Of a stretch of DNA of 64,000 bases, positions 43,003 to 54,700 are shown piece after piece; within the stretch, counting starts at the first letter, position 1; each line of letters begins with the position of its first letter. The DNA lies in assembly GCF_030269765.1 (NCBI RefSeq), contig NZ_BSTX01000004.1, forward strand, positions 504,990 through 568,989. The letters are read 5' to 3'. The translations under genes and the position numbers were made by a program. The stretch is from Actinorhabdospora filicis (GTDB lineage: Bacteria > Actinomycetota > Actinomycetes > Mycobacteriales > Micromonosporaceae). The notes under the pieces were generated by a model. It saw nothing but the letters and a program-made list of their open reading frames with translations, was not told the origin of the DNA and did not search any database.

Positions 43003-45840
43003 ATGATCGAGCTGCGCGTGCTCGGGTCCCCCGAGGTGGCCGTCGACGACGACGTCCGCCCCATCAAGGGCGCCCGCACCCGGGCCCTGTACGCCGCGCT
43101 CGTCCTGAACGCGGGCAAGGTCCTGCCCGCCGCCGACCTCATCGCCACCGTGTGGGGCGCCGACGCCCCCAAGACCGCCGCCAACCAGCTCCAGATCGCC
43201 GTCCACCGCCTCCGCGGCGTCCTCACCGAAGCCGGACTCGACGGCGCGCTCATCACCCGCGAACCCGGCTACATCCTCCTCCCACCCGAGGGCACCGTCA
43301 TCGACCTCGCGGTCTTCCGCGAACTCGCCTCCCGCGCCCGCGCCCGCGCCGCCGCCGGGGACTGGACCGGCGCCCGCGACGAGGGACGCCGCGCCCTGGC
43401 CCGCTGGCGCGGCCCCGTCGCCGACGGCGTCGACGCCGACCGGCTCCGCCGCATCGCCGACACCATGTCCGGCGAGCACCTCGACGTCGTCGAACTCGTC
43501 CACGCCGCCGAGACCCTCACCGGCGACCACACCGCCACCGTCGCCGAACTCAAACGCCTCGCGCTCACCGCGCCCCACCGGCCCCGCCTCACCTACCTCC
43601 TCGTCCTCGGCCTCGCCCTGCGCGGACGCGCCGCCGAGGCCCTGGAGACCTACCAGGCCGTGCGCGGCACCGCCGGACGCGAACTCACCGCCCTCGAACG
43701 CGACATCCTCCGCGACGACCTCGAACCCTCCCGCGCGACCCTGCGCTCCTGGTACGCCGCCGAGCCCGCCACACCCGGCGGCGGCCCCCACCGCCTCCCC
43801 GAGGACCTGCGCGACTTCGTCGGCCGCGGCGACGAGCGCGACCGCGTCCGCCGCGTCCTCGCCGACAACGTCACCGACCCGCACCCCGCCACCATCACCG
43901 TCACCGGGCTCGGCGGCGTCGGCAAGACCACCCTCGCGGTCCGCGCGGCCACCGAGAACGCCAAACTCTTCCCCGACGGCATCCTCTACGTCGACCTGCG
44001 CGGCGCCGACGACGAACCCCGCTCCTCCCACGACGTCCTCGGCGAACTCCTGCACACCCTCGGCGTGCACGGCGAGACCGTCCCCGACGACCACGACGCC
44101 CGCCTCGGCCTCTACCGCTCCGTCCTCACCGGCCTGACCCTCCTCATCGTGCTCGACAACGCCTCCGGCGAGGCCCAGGTCCGCGACCTCCTCCCCATCC
44201 ACCCCGCCAGCGCCGCCATCGTCACCAGCCGCCGCCTCCTCGCCCTCGACGGCGCCCACACCCTCGAACTCGACGTCCTCGCCCGCGAAGACGCCGTCCG
44301 CCTCGCCCAGGGCGTCGACCGCCGCATCGACCGGCCCACCGCCGAACGCCTCGTCGACCTCTCCGGCGGGCACCCCCTCGCCCTGCGGATCCTCGCCTCC
44401 CGCACCGGACGCCGCGGCGTCACCGACGAAGAAGTCTTCGACGAACTCATCGAAGGCGACCTCTGGCGCGTCTTCGAAGCCTCCTACCGCGACCTCCCGC
44501 CCCGCCCCGCGCGCCTCCTGCGCCTCGCCGGGCTCCTCCCGCACGCGCCCTTCGGCCCCGAACTCGCCGCCGCCCTCCTCGACACCACCGTCGCCGACGC
44601 CGAACGCGTCCTCGACGAACTCGTCGACGCCCAGCTCCTGCGCATCGTCGAACTCGGCCGCGGCTTCCGCTACACCCTCCACGACCTCGTCCGCCGCTAC
44701 GGCCGCCGCCTCGCCGAAGACGACGACGCCCACGAACGCCACGCCGCCCTCCGCCGCGCCTACCGCACCCTCCTCGCCCTCGCCTGGCACGCCGACGACG
44801 CCCTCGGCTACCGCTACCACCCCACACCGCCCCTCCCGCCCTGGGCGCCCACCGTCGACGACGCCGAAGTCCGCGACGCCCCCGCCGAATGGTTCGCCGA
44901 CGACCACGACCTCCTCGTCCGCGCCGTCGTCCACGCCATCGACATCGGCGAGACCGAAACCGCCTGGCGCCTGGCGGCCTGCCTGGTCAACGTCTTCGAC
45001 CTGCACGCCCACCTGCCCGAGGCCATCGCCCTCTTCGAACGCGTCGCCACCGTCCACCACGACGCCGCCGTCACCATGCGCCTGGCCCTGTCCCGCGCCT
45101 ACGGCGCCCTCGGCCGCCACACCGAGCAACTCCGCGCCGCCGGATGGGTCCGCCGCACCGCCACCGACCCCCTCCTCACCGCCGCGGCCGCCGTCCAGAT
45201 CGCCTACGCCGCCCGCATGCTCGGCCGCCCCACCGCCGCGACCCTCGCCTACGACTGGGCCCACGCCCGCCTCGGCGGACTCGACGCCGCCGACGTCCGC
45301 GGACGCGCGCAACTCGGCTGGCTCCTGCGCGAACGCGCGCTCACCGCCTACGTCCAAGGCGACGCCGAAGTCGCCCACGCCCACTTCAGCCGCGCGCTCG
45401 CCGAGATCACCGCCGTCGGCGACGTCCCCGGGCAGGGCCGCGTCCTGGGCGGGCTGGCCGCGTCCCGCAACCTCGCCGGATTCCACAGCGGCGCCGTCGC
45501 GCCCGCCGAGAACGCGGTGTCGCTGCTGGCCGCCGTCGGCGACCGCGTCGAGATCGGCGCCTGCCGCGTGGTCCTCGCCGAGGCCTACCTGGGCAGCGGC
45601 CGCATGGAGGACGCCACGGCGCAGATCGGCACCGCGCTCACCGAGATCCGCGCGCTGCGCCGTCCCCTCCACACCGTGTACGCCCTGCGCGGCCTCGGGC
45701 GGATCCTGCTGGCCGCCGGCCGCGTCGACGAGGCCGTCGCCGCGCTGCGAGAGGCGCTCCAGCTCAGCCGCGAGAAGGCCTACTCGACATTCGCGGCCTG
45801 GATCGAGGCCGACCTGGCGTCCGTACCACCCGGGGAGTAG
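43003..45840 (+). CDS. AfsR/SARP-type regulator: BTAD, NB-ARC and TPR domains
   Basis: A 945-aa protein. Residues 1-90 form an OmpR-like winged helix (ELRVLGSPEVAVDDDVRPIK, ANQLQIAVHRLRGVL). Residues 90-250 form the bacterial transcriptional activation domain. Residues about 285-560 are an NB-ARC ATPase with P-loop TGLGGVGKTTLA and Walker B LLIVLDNA. Residues about 580-945 are TPR-like helical repeats. Large SARPs of this AfsR type activate secondary-metabolite or stress genes, using ATP-driven oligomer control. The ATG at 43003 has GGAGAAGA upstream. It is the only pathway-type regulator in the window and could control the giant gene at 48.8-58.4 kb (inference). Confidence 0.9.
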   Translation: MIELRVLGSPEVAVDDDVRPIKGARTRALYAALVLNAGKVLPAADLIATVWGADAPKTAANQLQIAVHRLRGVLTEAGLDGALITREPGYILLPPEGTVIDLAVFRELASRARARAAAGDWTGARDEGRRALARWRGPVADGVDADRLRRIADTMSGEHLDVVELVHAAETLTGDHTATVAELKRLALTAPHRPRLTYLLVLGLALRGRAAEALETYQAVRGTAGRELTALERDILRDDLEPSRATLRSWYAAEPATPGGGPHRLPEDLRDFVGRGDERDRVRRVLADNVTDPHPATITVTGLGGVGKTTLAVRAATENAKLFPDGILYVDLRGADDEPRSSHDVLGELLHTLGVHGETVPDDHDARLGLYRSVLTGLTLLIVLDNASGEAQVRDLLPIHPASAAIVTSRRLLALDGAHTLELDVLAREDAVRLAQGVDRRIDRPTAERLVDLSGGHPLALRILASRTGRRGVTDEEVFDELIEGDLWRVFEASYRDLPPRPARLLRLAGLLPHAPFGPELAAALLDTTVADAERVLDELVDAQLLRIVELGRGFRYTLHDLVRRYGRRLAEDDDAHERHAALRRAYRTLLALAWHADDALGYRYHPTPPLPPWAPTVDDAEVRDAPAEWFADDHDLLVRAVVHAIDIGETETAWRLAACLVNVFDLHAHLPEAIALFERVATVHHDAAVTMRLALSRAYGALGRHTEQLRAAGWVRRTATDPLLTAAAAVQIAYAARMLGRPTAATLAYDWAHARLGGLDAADVRGRAQLGWLLRERALTAYVQGDAEVAHAHFSRALAEITAVGDVPGQGRVLGGLAASRNLAGFHSGAVAPAENAVSLLAAVGDRVEIGACRVVLAEAYLGSGRMEDATAQIGTALTEIRALRRPLHTVYALRGLGRILLAAGRVDEAVAALREALQLSREKAYSTFAAWIEADLASVPPGE

Positions 45841-45927
45841 GCCCGGGGTGTCCCCCACGGTGGGACGACTTTCCTCTCCGCCCGGCTCACCCTTAGAGCG
45901 TCATCCACGCCGTGAGGGGAGACCCGC

Positions 45928-46776
45928 ATGTACCTCATCACCGGAGCCACCGGGAACGTCGGCCGCCACCTGGTGTCCACGCTCGTCGCACAGGGCGCGA
46001 AGGTACGGGCGGTGACCCGCGACCCCGCCGCCCGCTTCGACCCCTCGGTCGACGTCTGCGTCGCCGACCCCTCCGACCCGTCCACCGTGGACTTCGGCGG
46101 CGTCACGGCGGCCTTCCTGAACTCCGCCGCGATCGGGGAGAGCTGCGCCGAGTTCGCCGCGACCGCCCGCGCGGCGGGCGTCCGGCGCCTGGTCGCCCTG
46201 GCCGCGTACAACATCGAGCACCCCCTGGCACTCCAGCCCTCACGCGTCCTCGGGCACCGCAACCGCGAATGTGAAGAAGCGGTCGTGGACAGCGGGCTGG
46301 AATGGGTGTCCCTGCGGCCCGGGGTGTACACGAGCATGGCCCTGCCGCTGTGGGGGCCCTCGGTCCGCTCGGGGATCGTGCCCTGGCCGTACCCGGACTT
46401 CGCCGAACCCGTGGTGGACCCGCGCGACGTGGCCGAGGTCGCGGCGCACGCGCTGCGGCGAGATGACCTGCTGTACCGGCGTCCCCTCCTGGCGTCGTAC
46501 GCGGTGACGCACCGGGAGATGGCCGCGGCGGTGGGGGACGCGCTCGGGGTGCACGTGGAGGTGCGGGAGGTGTCGGCCTTCGGGTTCGCGGCGGGGTTTC
46601 CGGGGGCGGCGGGGGCGGCCGCGGGAGCGGCGGCGGGGCTGGTGGCTTCGCTCGTGGCGCGGTGGGCGGCGCTGGAGGACGTGGAGGCGCCGGTGACGGA
46701 GGAGGTGGAGCTGGTGCTGGGGCGGCCGGCGCGGGGGTATGGGGATTGGGCGAGGGATCACGCGGGGTTGTTCTAG
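45928..46776 (+). CDS. NmrA-like NAD(P)-binding protein
   Basis: A 282-aa protein with a Rossmann start (MYLITGATGNVGRHLVSTLV), VRAVTRDPAARF after beta-2, and VRRLVALAAYNIEH and LEWVSLRPGVYTSMALPLW in the middle. It fits the SDR_a5/NmrA family (QOR2- or NmrA-like), the same broad group as the protein at 30334. The C-terminal part has an Ala/Gly-rich stretch near residues 225-245 (GAAGAAAGAAAG). GAGGGGAG before the ATG. The repeat element copy B begins right behind it. Confidence 0.85.
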   Translation: MYLITGATGNVGRHLVSTLVAQGAKVRAVTRDPAARFDPSVDVCVADPSDPSTVDFGGVTAAFLNSAAIGESCAEFAATARAAGVRRLVALAAYNIEHPLALQPSRVLGHRNRECEEAVVDSGLEWVSLRPGVYTSMALPLWGPSVRSGIVPWPYPDFAEPVVDPRDVAEVAAHALRRDDLLYRRPLLASYAVTHREMAAAVGDALGVHVEVREVSAFGFAAGFPGAAGAAAGAAAGLVASLVARWAALEDVEAPVTEEVELVLGRPARGYGDWARDHAGLF

Positions 46777-46800
46777 GAGGATTGCGGGCTGTCTGGCTTC

Positions 46801-47210
46801 TTGTCTGGCGCCCCGCGGATCGGCCCTCTGCTATTCGCCACGTTGGCGCTAGTCGTTCCTCGCCGTCTGGTCAGGGGTTTCACCCCTGGGACCCGACCAG
46901 GGGTGCGGCCCCTGGACGCCGGACCTCTCTCGGGAGGCTCCACCCGCGTTCGGCCTTTGCGACGGTGAACGATGAACCCCGGGGTGTCAAGACGGAAGTG
47001 CTGTCTTGACACCCCGAGAACCCTCGTTCGAAGAACCATCCGGCCGACCGAGGGAGGATCCTCTCCTATCCCGAGCGAGCTTCAGCGGATCTGGTCACGG
47101 GGGCGCGGTTTGTTCGCGGGTTGCGGGCCGTCTCGGGCCGGCTCTACTACAACGAGCTTCGTTTGGTGCCCGGGTTTTGACCCCGTAGCGAGCCAGTCAC
47201 TGTGCCCGGG
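46801..47210. repeat. dispersed structured repeat, copy B
   Basis: The second copy of the element at 21541-21956, same orientation, offset exactly 25,260 bp over its first part. The tri-loop hairpin is CAGGGGT-TTC-ACCCCTG (46872-46888) and the long stem is 46978-46993 with 47003-47018. Compared with copy A, a C-G pair became G-C in the first and a C-G pair became A-T in the second, both preserving pairing. Two other differences turn a pair into A/C on the plus strand but G-U on the minus strand, hinting that the minus strand is the RNA. There is no protein gene from 46777 to 47880. Confidence 0.75.
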
Positions 47211-47414
47211 TCTAAAACAACAAGCTTGTCTCTTGCCCGGGTTTTGACCCCGTAGCAGGCCAGTCACCGTGCCCGGTTTTAGAACAACAAGCTCTCGACC
47301 CCACCAGGCTTTTGACCCCGTTGCCCGCCAGTCACTGTGCCCAGCTCTAAAACAACAAGCTCCGTCTGGTGCCCGGGTCTTGACCCCGTAGCCCGCCAGT
47401 CACCTTGCCCGGGT
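47142..47414 (+). repeat. four tandem ~68-bp units, tail of repeat copy B
   Basis: Units start near 47142, 47211, 47278 and 47344. Each has AAAACAACAAGCT (or a close variant), a short variable part, GCCCGGGTTTTGACCCCGT, then GCCAGTCACTGTGCCCGGG. A decayed fifth unit is seen near 47509-47545. Copy A has only one such unit (21886-21953), so unit number differs between copies. No nearby cas genes. The units are too long and too similar throughout to be repeat-spacer pairs. Confidence 0.8.
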
Positions 47415-47880
47415 TAGTTCCTTCGCGTCGTGCTGCGCATCGCACCCGGCTCGGTTTTGCGGCTCGTTCCTGTCTTCGGGCGGGCCTCATGCCACGGGCT
47501 TGCGTGCCCTGCCCGGGTCTTGCCTTCGTTGTCCGCCAGTCCTCGGGCGAGTTTCTCTCCGCGAGCCGGTCGTGTCCCGGCCGCGATCGTGCGGCCCGTC
47601 GGCTCTCACGGGGCCCTGGGAGGCCGTCGTCGGTTAGACCCTCGCCCACCTGCTCGCGCGTCCGGCGGCGCGCGCCTTGTCGTCGGCGACCGGCGCTTCG
47701 AACAGCGCTTCGGCGAGTCTCGTGCGCTCCTGGCACCTGCCGATGGGCTCGTCCGTGAGGCCGTCATGTCCGGTGATGGCCGCCATGGTGCGCTCGTCAT
47801 CGCACCCGCCGACCGCTCGCGCGCCTGCCGGTCGTGCGCTCGCCGTGGCTGCGCGAGATCTACGACCGGCAGCCCGGTGG
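47415..47880. other. non-coding stretch, decayed repeat units
   Basis: It holds one degenerate copy of the ~68-bp unit (CTGCCCGGGTCTTGCC...GTCCGCCAGTCC near 47510) and otherwise nothing recognisable. Open frames here read as low-complexity Arg/Pro and are not credited. Confidence 0.5.
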
Positions 47881-48240
47881 TTAGGCCACCGATTCCCAGT
47901 ACGCCGCGCCGCCAACGATGAGGATCGGCCAGGGCCAGCACGCCCACAGCCACCACAGGCGGAAGCGTTTGACCATGGCCAGGGCGCCGAGGGCTCCCGA
48001 GAGTTGCGCCGGGTCGACTCCCGGGATTCCGCGGATGCCCGCGACGGCGGTGCCGAGGGCCTGGTAGCCGACGATCAGCTCGGCGGTGATCCCGGCCGTG
48101 GCCAGCCACCAGGGGACCGGGGTCGTCGCCAGGAGCACGCCGCAGCCCGCCGCGACCGCGACGGCCAGGCCCACCAGGACCATGCCCTCGCGGAAGAGGC
48201 GGCGGATGCGCCGCTCGTGCTGCGCTAAGGGGGTCGTCAC
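47881..48240 (-). CDS. small membrane protein coupled to yajQ
   Basis: A 119-aa protein with a basic N-terminus (RRIRRLFREG), two membrane helices near residues 20-60 and a third near the C-terminus (WWLWACWPWPILIVGGAAY). It starts at a GTG overlapping the yajQ stop (GTGA). Function unknown. The coupling suggests joint expression only. Confidence 0.65.
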   Translation of the reverse strand: MTTPLAQHERRIRRLFREGMVLVGLAVAVAAGCGVLLATTPVPWWLATAGITAELIVGYQALGTAVAGIRGIPGVDPAQLSGALGALAMVKRFRLWWLWACWPWPILIVGGAAYWESVA

Positions 48241-48731
48241 CGGTAGTTCGTGAACTGGAGGGGGACCTCGATCGTGTCGTCGCCCTTCAGGAGTGCGATG
48301 ACGGCCTGGAGGTCGTCCAGCTTCTTGCCGCTGACGCGGATCTGGTCGCCCTGGATCTGCGCCTGGACGCCCTTGGGGCCCTCGTCGCGGATCTTCTTGC
48401 CGATCTTCTTCGCCACGTCCTGGGCGATGCCCACGGTGAACGAGCAGTCGATCTTGTAGGTCTTGCCGGAGGCGCGGGGCTCCTCGGGCTTGAGGGCCTT
48501 CAAGGAGATGTCGCGCTTGATCAGCTTCTCCTTGAACACGTCCAGCGCGGCCTTCACGCGGTCCTCGGTCTCGGCGGTCAGCACGGCCGCCTCTTCGCCG
48601 GTGCGCTCGACGGAGGCGTTGGTCCCCCGGAAGTCGAAGCGGGTGGACAGCTCCTTCGCGGTCTGGTTGATCGCGTTGTCCAGCTCCTGCATGTCGAGCT
48701 TGCTGACGATGTCGAAGGACGGGTTGGCCAC
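48237..48731 (-). CDS. yajQ: YajQ-family nucleotide-binding protein (UPF0234)
   Basis: A 164-aa protein matching YajQ end to end: NPSFDIVSKLDMQELDNAIN, TRFDFRGTNAS, DRVKAALDVFKEKLIKRDI, AKKIGKKIRDEGPKGVQAQI, VSGKKLDDLQAVIALLKG. It has two ferredoxin-like lobes. Some members bind cyclic di-GMP and act as transcription cofactors, others only bind nucleotides. The start is a GTG at 48731 with GGGAG in front. It follows the giant gene by 35 bp on the same strand. Confidence 0.93.
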   Translation of the reverse strand: MANPSFDIVSKLDMQELDNAINQTAKELSTRFDFRGTNASVERTGEEAAVLTAETEDRVKAALDVFKEKLIKRDISLKALKPEEPRASGKTYKIDCSFTVGIAQDVAKKIGKKIRDEGPKGVQAQIQGDQIRVSGKKLDDLQAVIALLKGDDTIEVPLQFTNYR

Positions 48732-48766
48732 GTCTGCTCCCAGGTCGATGGATTGCCGAAGTCAGG

Positions 48767-51700
48767 TTACAGCTCGCCGATGGGGGTTTCCGGCTCGGCG
48801 CACAGCTGGGCCAGGACCGTCGCGTACGTGTCGAGCCACGCCGTCGCCGTCTCCGGGCGCAGTTGCGCCGGCGAATGCGACAGGCCCAGGTGCCAGGCGT
48901 CGGTGCCGGGCACGCACACGAACACCGTCCCGGGCAGGCCCGGCGTCACCGGGGGGTTCTCCAGCGACGCCCGGACGCCCGACAGCGGCAGGGTGCCCAC
49001 GAACGCGCCGGGGAACAGGAACTGCGGCAGCTCGCCAGGAGCGGCCGAGCCGCGCTCGGCCAGCACGTCCAGGAGCCGGTGCAGCGCTACGTGATTGGCC
49101 AGGCCCTCGGTGTGGTCGTGCTCGACGGCGGTGACCAGGTCGGCGAAACCCAGCCCGGGGGCGATGTCCAGGTCCAGGACGGCCGCGGTGGCCAGGGACG
49201 CCATCAGGCGCGCCGAACGCGGGTCGTCGCGGTCGGGGTACTGGGTGCGGAGCACGATGCGTCCCGCCCCCGTCATCTTCGACAGGAACACCCCCAGCGC
49301 CGCCGCGAACACCGAGTACGGCGCGCACGCCGTCTCACGCGCCAGCGTCAGCGCGCCCTCCACGACCTCGGCGGGCAACGGCACTTCGGTGAACACCCGT
49401 CCACCCGAGGCGTCGGGCGTGTCATAGGGCAGCGGCAGGCTCAGCCGGACCCCGTCCAGCCGCCGTGTCCAGTAGTCCATGCGCGCGTCCTCGTCCGGAC
49501 GCCGCTCGGCCAGCGCGTACGCGATCGCCTGCGAGGGCTCCGGCAGGCGTGGCTGCCGCCCCTCGGCGAGGGCGTTGTACAGCTCCGCCAGTTCGGTGAG
49601 GAACAGGTGCCGCGCCCAGTCGTCGGTGAGGAGGTGGTGGAACACCAGGACCAGCCGCCACTCGTGCTCGCCGAGGCGGATGAGGACCGCGCGCCAGGCG
49701 TGCCCGTCGCCGAGGTCGAAGAGCTCCGCGCGGGCCTCGTCGGCGCGCTGACCGGCGCGTTCGCCGCGCTGCTGCTCGGGCAGGGCGGTCAGGTCGAGGG
49801 ACTTCAGGCGTCCCTCGGGATCGTCGAGGACCTCCTGGACCCACGCGCCGTCGCGCTCGAAGAAGCGGCTGCGCAGCGAATGGTGCCGCACCGCCAGGCG
49901 CGTCAGCGCCTCCTTGAGGAGCGCGGTGTCCAGGTCACCGGACAGGTCCACGGGGACGGCGATGTTCAGCGCCGCGCCGAGGCGCTCGCTGAACCCGGCC
50001 ATGCGGCTCTGCACCGAGGCGAGGGGCCCGGAACGGCGGTCCTCGGGCGGGGTGAGCGCCGTCAGCAGCGCGTCCCGGTCGAGGCGCCCGCCCAGGTCGT
50101 AGGGCAGCGCGTCCATGGTGACCCAGCGCGCGGGCACCAGGTACGGGGGCAGGCCCACCGAGAGGTCACTCGGGTCGCCGTCGGGGACGACGAAGGCCGC
50201 CAGGTACGGGGAGCCGTCGGCGGCGCGCATCGCCAGGACGGCCGCGTCGGCCACGCCCGGGCGGGTGCGCAGGCGCCCGGCGACCTCGCCGGGGTCGACG
50301 CGGTGCCCGCCGAGGGGGACCTGCTCGTTGATGCGGCCCTTGAACTCAAGGACGCCGCCGTTGGTCCAGCGCGCCAGGTCGCCGGTGCGGTAGTAGCGCT
50401 GCCCGGCGCCGTCCACGGGGAACCGGCGGGCGGTGAGGTCGTCGGCGTGCAGGTAGCCCGAGGCGAGGCAGTCGCCGGCGACGTACAGCTCACCGGGGAC
50501 GCCGACGGGGACGGGACGTCCCGCGCCGTCGAGGACGTAGAGCCTGGTGTTGTCGATGGGCGAGCCCAGCAGGACGCCGCCCTCGCCGTCACTGGTGGCG
50601 GTGTGGCTGGCGACCATCACGGTGGCCTCGGTGGGGCCGTAGGCGTTCACCACCTCGAAGGGGAGGTCCCCGCGCGGGCGCCGGTACAGCGGGTCGCCGC
50701 TGACGATCAGCGACCGCAGCGCGCCCGCGTGCCGCACGGCGTCCGGGAGCGCCAGCAGTGCCTCCCCGAGGCCGGTGGGCAGCACCGCGATCGTCGCCGC
50801 CGACATCGCGAACCAGCGCGCCACGTCCGGAGCGGTCATCGGCACGTCATCGGTGGCGACCACGATCGCCGCGCCGGCGGTGAGCGCGGGCCAGATCTCC
50901 AGCACCGAGGCGTCCCCGCCCGGGCGGCACAGCACCGACGCGCGGTCCTCGGCGGTGACCCGGAAGCGGCGGTGGTACCAGCCGCACAGGTTCGTGACAC
51001 TGCGGTGGCTCACAACAACGCCATGACTTGCCAAAGAACCATGACCGGCGGGCGAGGACTGACCCGAGGAGTCGCGGCGGGAGTCGTACACGACGTAACA
51101 CGCGTCGTCGGGGCCCGCGACGCGTTCCAGCGGCGTACCGGGGTATTCGGCCAGCTCACCCGGGTTCGGGCTCATGCGCGGCGCGTCCTCGGGCAGCAGG
51201 CCCGCCAGGCCCGTCTCGGCGACGGTCAGCTTCGCGCGGCTGTCGGCGAGGACGTGGGCGATGGCCTCCGGGTCCTGGAACGGGTCGAGTGACAGGTACG
51301 CCGCCCCTGTCTTCACCACCGCCAGGAGCGAGACGATCAGCCGCAGATCGCGCGGCATCAGTACGCCGACCACGTCGGAGGGCCCGACGCCCAGCCCGCG
51401 CAGCTGATGCGCGACCTGGTTGGCGAGCACGTCGAGGGTCTCGTAGGTCAGGGAGTCCTGCCCGCAGACCGCCGCGACCGCGTCGGGCGTCCGCGCGGCG
51501 TGCGCGGCGACCAGCTCGTCGACCGGAGCGTCCGGCAGGTCGGCGTGCGAACCCCGGTGCCAGTGGTCGAGGGCGCCCATGTCGTCATCGGACAGGTCGT
51601 CGAGCTGCGAGAGCCGCTGCTGCGGGTCCTCGCTGGCGGCGGTGAGGAAGTCCCGCAGGTAATGCCCCAGCCGCCGCGCGGTGTGCGGCTCGAACAGGTC

Positions 51701-54700
51701 GGCCGCGTAACCGACCTGCACCGTCGCCCCACCCGCGTGCGGAAGCAGGCTCCAGCTGATCTCGGCGGCCCGCGCGCCCACGGCCGTGGCCACCGGTACC
51801 TCCGGCGCCGGACCGTCGAAGCCCGCCGCCTCCGCCAGGCTCGTCCGCACCCGGTGCATCACCTCGGCGAAGGACGGGTCACCACCCAGATCGACCCGCA
51901 CCGGAGGCCCATCGGCCCGCCCGATGATCAGGTCGTCCTGCCCGCTGAAGCGCCGCAACGTGATCGCGACACCCGCCAGCACCGGCGCGTCGGGCCCCTG
52001 CGGCTCCCCGAGGCGCGTGAGCGCCCCGGTGAGCTTCAGGCCCAGCTCGCACTCCTCGACCCCGAAACGCTCCGGGGGAGCACCGGTCCGCATCCGGTCC
52101 GCCGGAAGCGACAGCACCGGAACCGGCGCCGACAGCAGCCGCGTGAGATAGGGGTGCGTTGGGGGAGCCGGTGCTGGAGCCGGCGGCACCGTGAAGGAAC
52201 GCGTGTCGGGCTCGGCCACCGCCGCCGCGTCCGGCGCACCGGCCGGAGCCTCCGGCACCGGAGCGTGCTGAGCCGCGCCCTCGACGGGCGCCGGAACCGG
52301 TGCCGGGACCTGCGCGCGGCCGGAGACCCCGGCGGGCGCGGGAGGCGCGGTAGGTGCGAACGAGACACCCGGAACCGCGCGCGCGACATCGGCGGGCGTG
52401 GACGGCGGCCCGCTCACCGGCCCACGAGGAGCCTCCGCCACCGGAGCGGGCCCATCGATGGGCCCATGGACGGGCACGGCTGCGGGTTCAGTGGTGGCGC
52501 CGGTGGCCGGCTCGGGGACGGGAGGACGCGGCTGCGCCGGAGCCTGCGGAGGCATCTGGAGCCCCGAGGTCACCGGAGCGGGCACGAACGACCGGGGACC
52601 GGCCGGTTCGGCCGCGTGACCGGGGAAGCGGTTCACCGGACCGGCGGCCGGAGCCGCCCCGCCGGGCACGGGAGCACCGGGAACCGAACCGATCTCGCCG
52701 AAACGAGCCCCGGCCGTGTCGCCCTGCGCTGCACCACCCTGGGCTGAACCACTCTGCGCCGCATCGCCCTGTGCTGCTTCACTCCGCATCGGACGGTCCT
52801 GCGAGGGACCGCCCTCCGCCGGAGCGGCGGGCGCGAAGCCGGTCTGTGGGAGAGACCCGGCCGGACGCTGATCCTGCGCGGGCGCGCTCCCGGCGGCCGG
52901 TGCCCCGAAGAACTCGGCCTCGGGAGACGCCGCCCCAGACGGGCGAGCCTCAAATGGCTCCGCTTCAAATGGCTCTGTCTCAATTAGCCCTGTCTCCAAG
53001 GGCTCTGTGCCGAAGGACTGGGCCCCAGTGGGCTCAGTCCCGGAAGGCTCCGCCCCGAAGCCCTCGGGCGCACGGTGGCCACCCCGCGCCGGACGCTCGG
53101 GCTCGTGAGCCGGGGCGGGTACGGGACCCGCCGTCTCGGGCGCACGGTCGTCCGGCGCGTGGGACGGAGCCTCGCGCTCGCCCGGAGCGACCTGCGCGGC
53201 CGCGTGGGAGGGCTCACCCGCTGTCACGGCGGTGTACCGATCCACGGGACTGCGGCCCGCAGCGGGCCCTTCGGCCCCGGGAGCCACCGCGAAGCCGTTC
53301 TCCGCGCGCGATCCCGGACGTTCGGCCGAGTCGTCGGCGACCGGAGCCTCCCGGCCGTCCGCGAACCCGCCGGACGCCTCGGGCGCACCCGGAGTACGCG
53401 CCGCCTGCTCGGCCGTGGCCGCACGCGGCCCGAAGGGCGTGCCGGGAACTGGGCCGTCGGCACGGGCACCAGGTCCGTACACGGTGGACTCACCCCGGGC
53501 CGGAGCCTCGGCAGCACGCCGATGCCCCTCTTCGGAGCCCTGTCCTCGCCCGGCCTCCGCCGGAGCGGAGGGAATGGTCTCGCCCGGACCTCCCGACTGC
53601 TGTCGCGGAGGCACGAAGGACACCGCCGACCGCCGCAGCGGCCGCTGCTCGGACCCGGCATCGCGCGCCTCGGCGTACGCCCCGGGACCGGCCGTCTCCG
53701 GGCCGACATGGGACTCCGGCCCAGAGTGCGTCTCCGGCCCGGTGTGCGTTCCAGGGCCGGGATGGGCCCCGGGACCGGCCTGCGCCCCGGAAACCGGACC
53801 GGTGCGCGGATCGGCCTCCGGCCCACCGGGCCGCCGGGTGTCATCCCAGCCGCCTCGGCCGCCCTGTCCGCCCTGGCTGAACGGGCCGCCCCGGCTGATC
53901 TGACCGCCGTGTCCGCCCTGGCCGAGGCCGGGGTCGGTCGTGTGGCTGCCCGGCATGTCGCCGTCACGGCCGCCGTGGTCACCATGGCCGCCCGAGGAGG
54001 CTGCCGGCCGCGTGTCCCGCTCATGCGCGGGAGCGACCACCGGCTCGGCACCCTGATGGCGCGCGGGTGCCTCGGCCGGGCGCGTGTCCCGCTCGCCGAC
54101 GGGAGTGTCGGCGCGCGCTGCGCCCTCGTGGCTCGCCCGGTCCTCCGCCGCGTCCGCGAGTGGATGGGCGGCCCACCGCCCGGCCGGATCGCCGGACTGC
54201 CGACGCGGACCCTGCGGTCCCTCCTGGCTCCCCTGGCCGTGCTGCCCGTACTGCTCGTGCTCTCCCCGCTGTTCCGGGTGCCCGCCCGGCGCGTCGCCAC
54301 CGGATCGTGGCGCGCGCGAGCGCTCGTCCGGGACACCACCGGTGTCGCCGGAACCACGGGCCTCGGTGTGGCCGATCTGGCCGATCTGGTCGCCGTGGCC
54401 GATGGCGGGCTCGTCGTAGCCGCCGGGCCGCACGCGGCCGCGAGGCCTGTCCATATCGGACCGGCCCGTCCGCTGGTGCGCGGATGCGCCGTCCGGCACG
54501 GACCGCTCGTCCGCCCCGGGCTGCTCGTCGGGTGCCGTCTGCTCGGCCGGAAGGGCCTGTGCGCCGGTCGTGCCGGTCGCCGCTTCCCGGTCCGCGCGGT
54601 CCGCCTCGGCGAGGGCGGCGTCGAGGGCGGCGCGGGCGAAGCTGTGCGTGTCGTGATCGGGCTCGGTCGCGCTCCCTTCTGCCGTCGTGTCGCGGTCGCC

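Noticed and set aside
42871..45858. A 995-codon minus-strand frame opposite the SARP gene.
   Set aside because: A shadow of strong third-position GC. The plus strand carries BTAD, P-loop and TPR motifs.
47142..47414. Possible CRISPR array.
   Set aside because: Units are about 68 bp, similar almost throughout, without unique spacers of constant length, and there are no cas genes.
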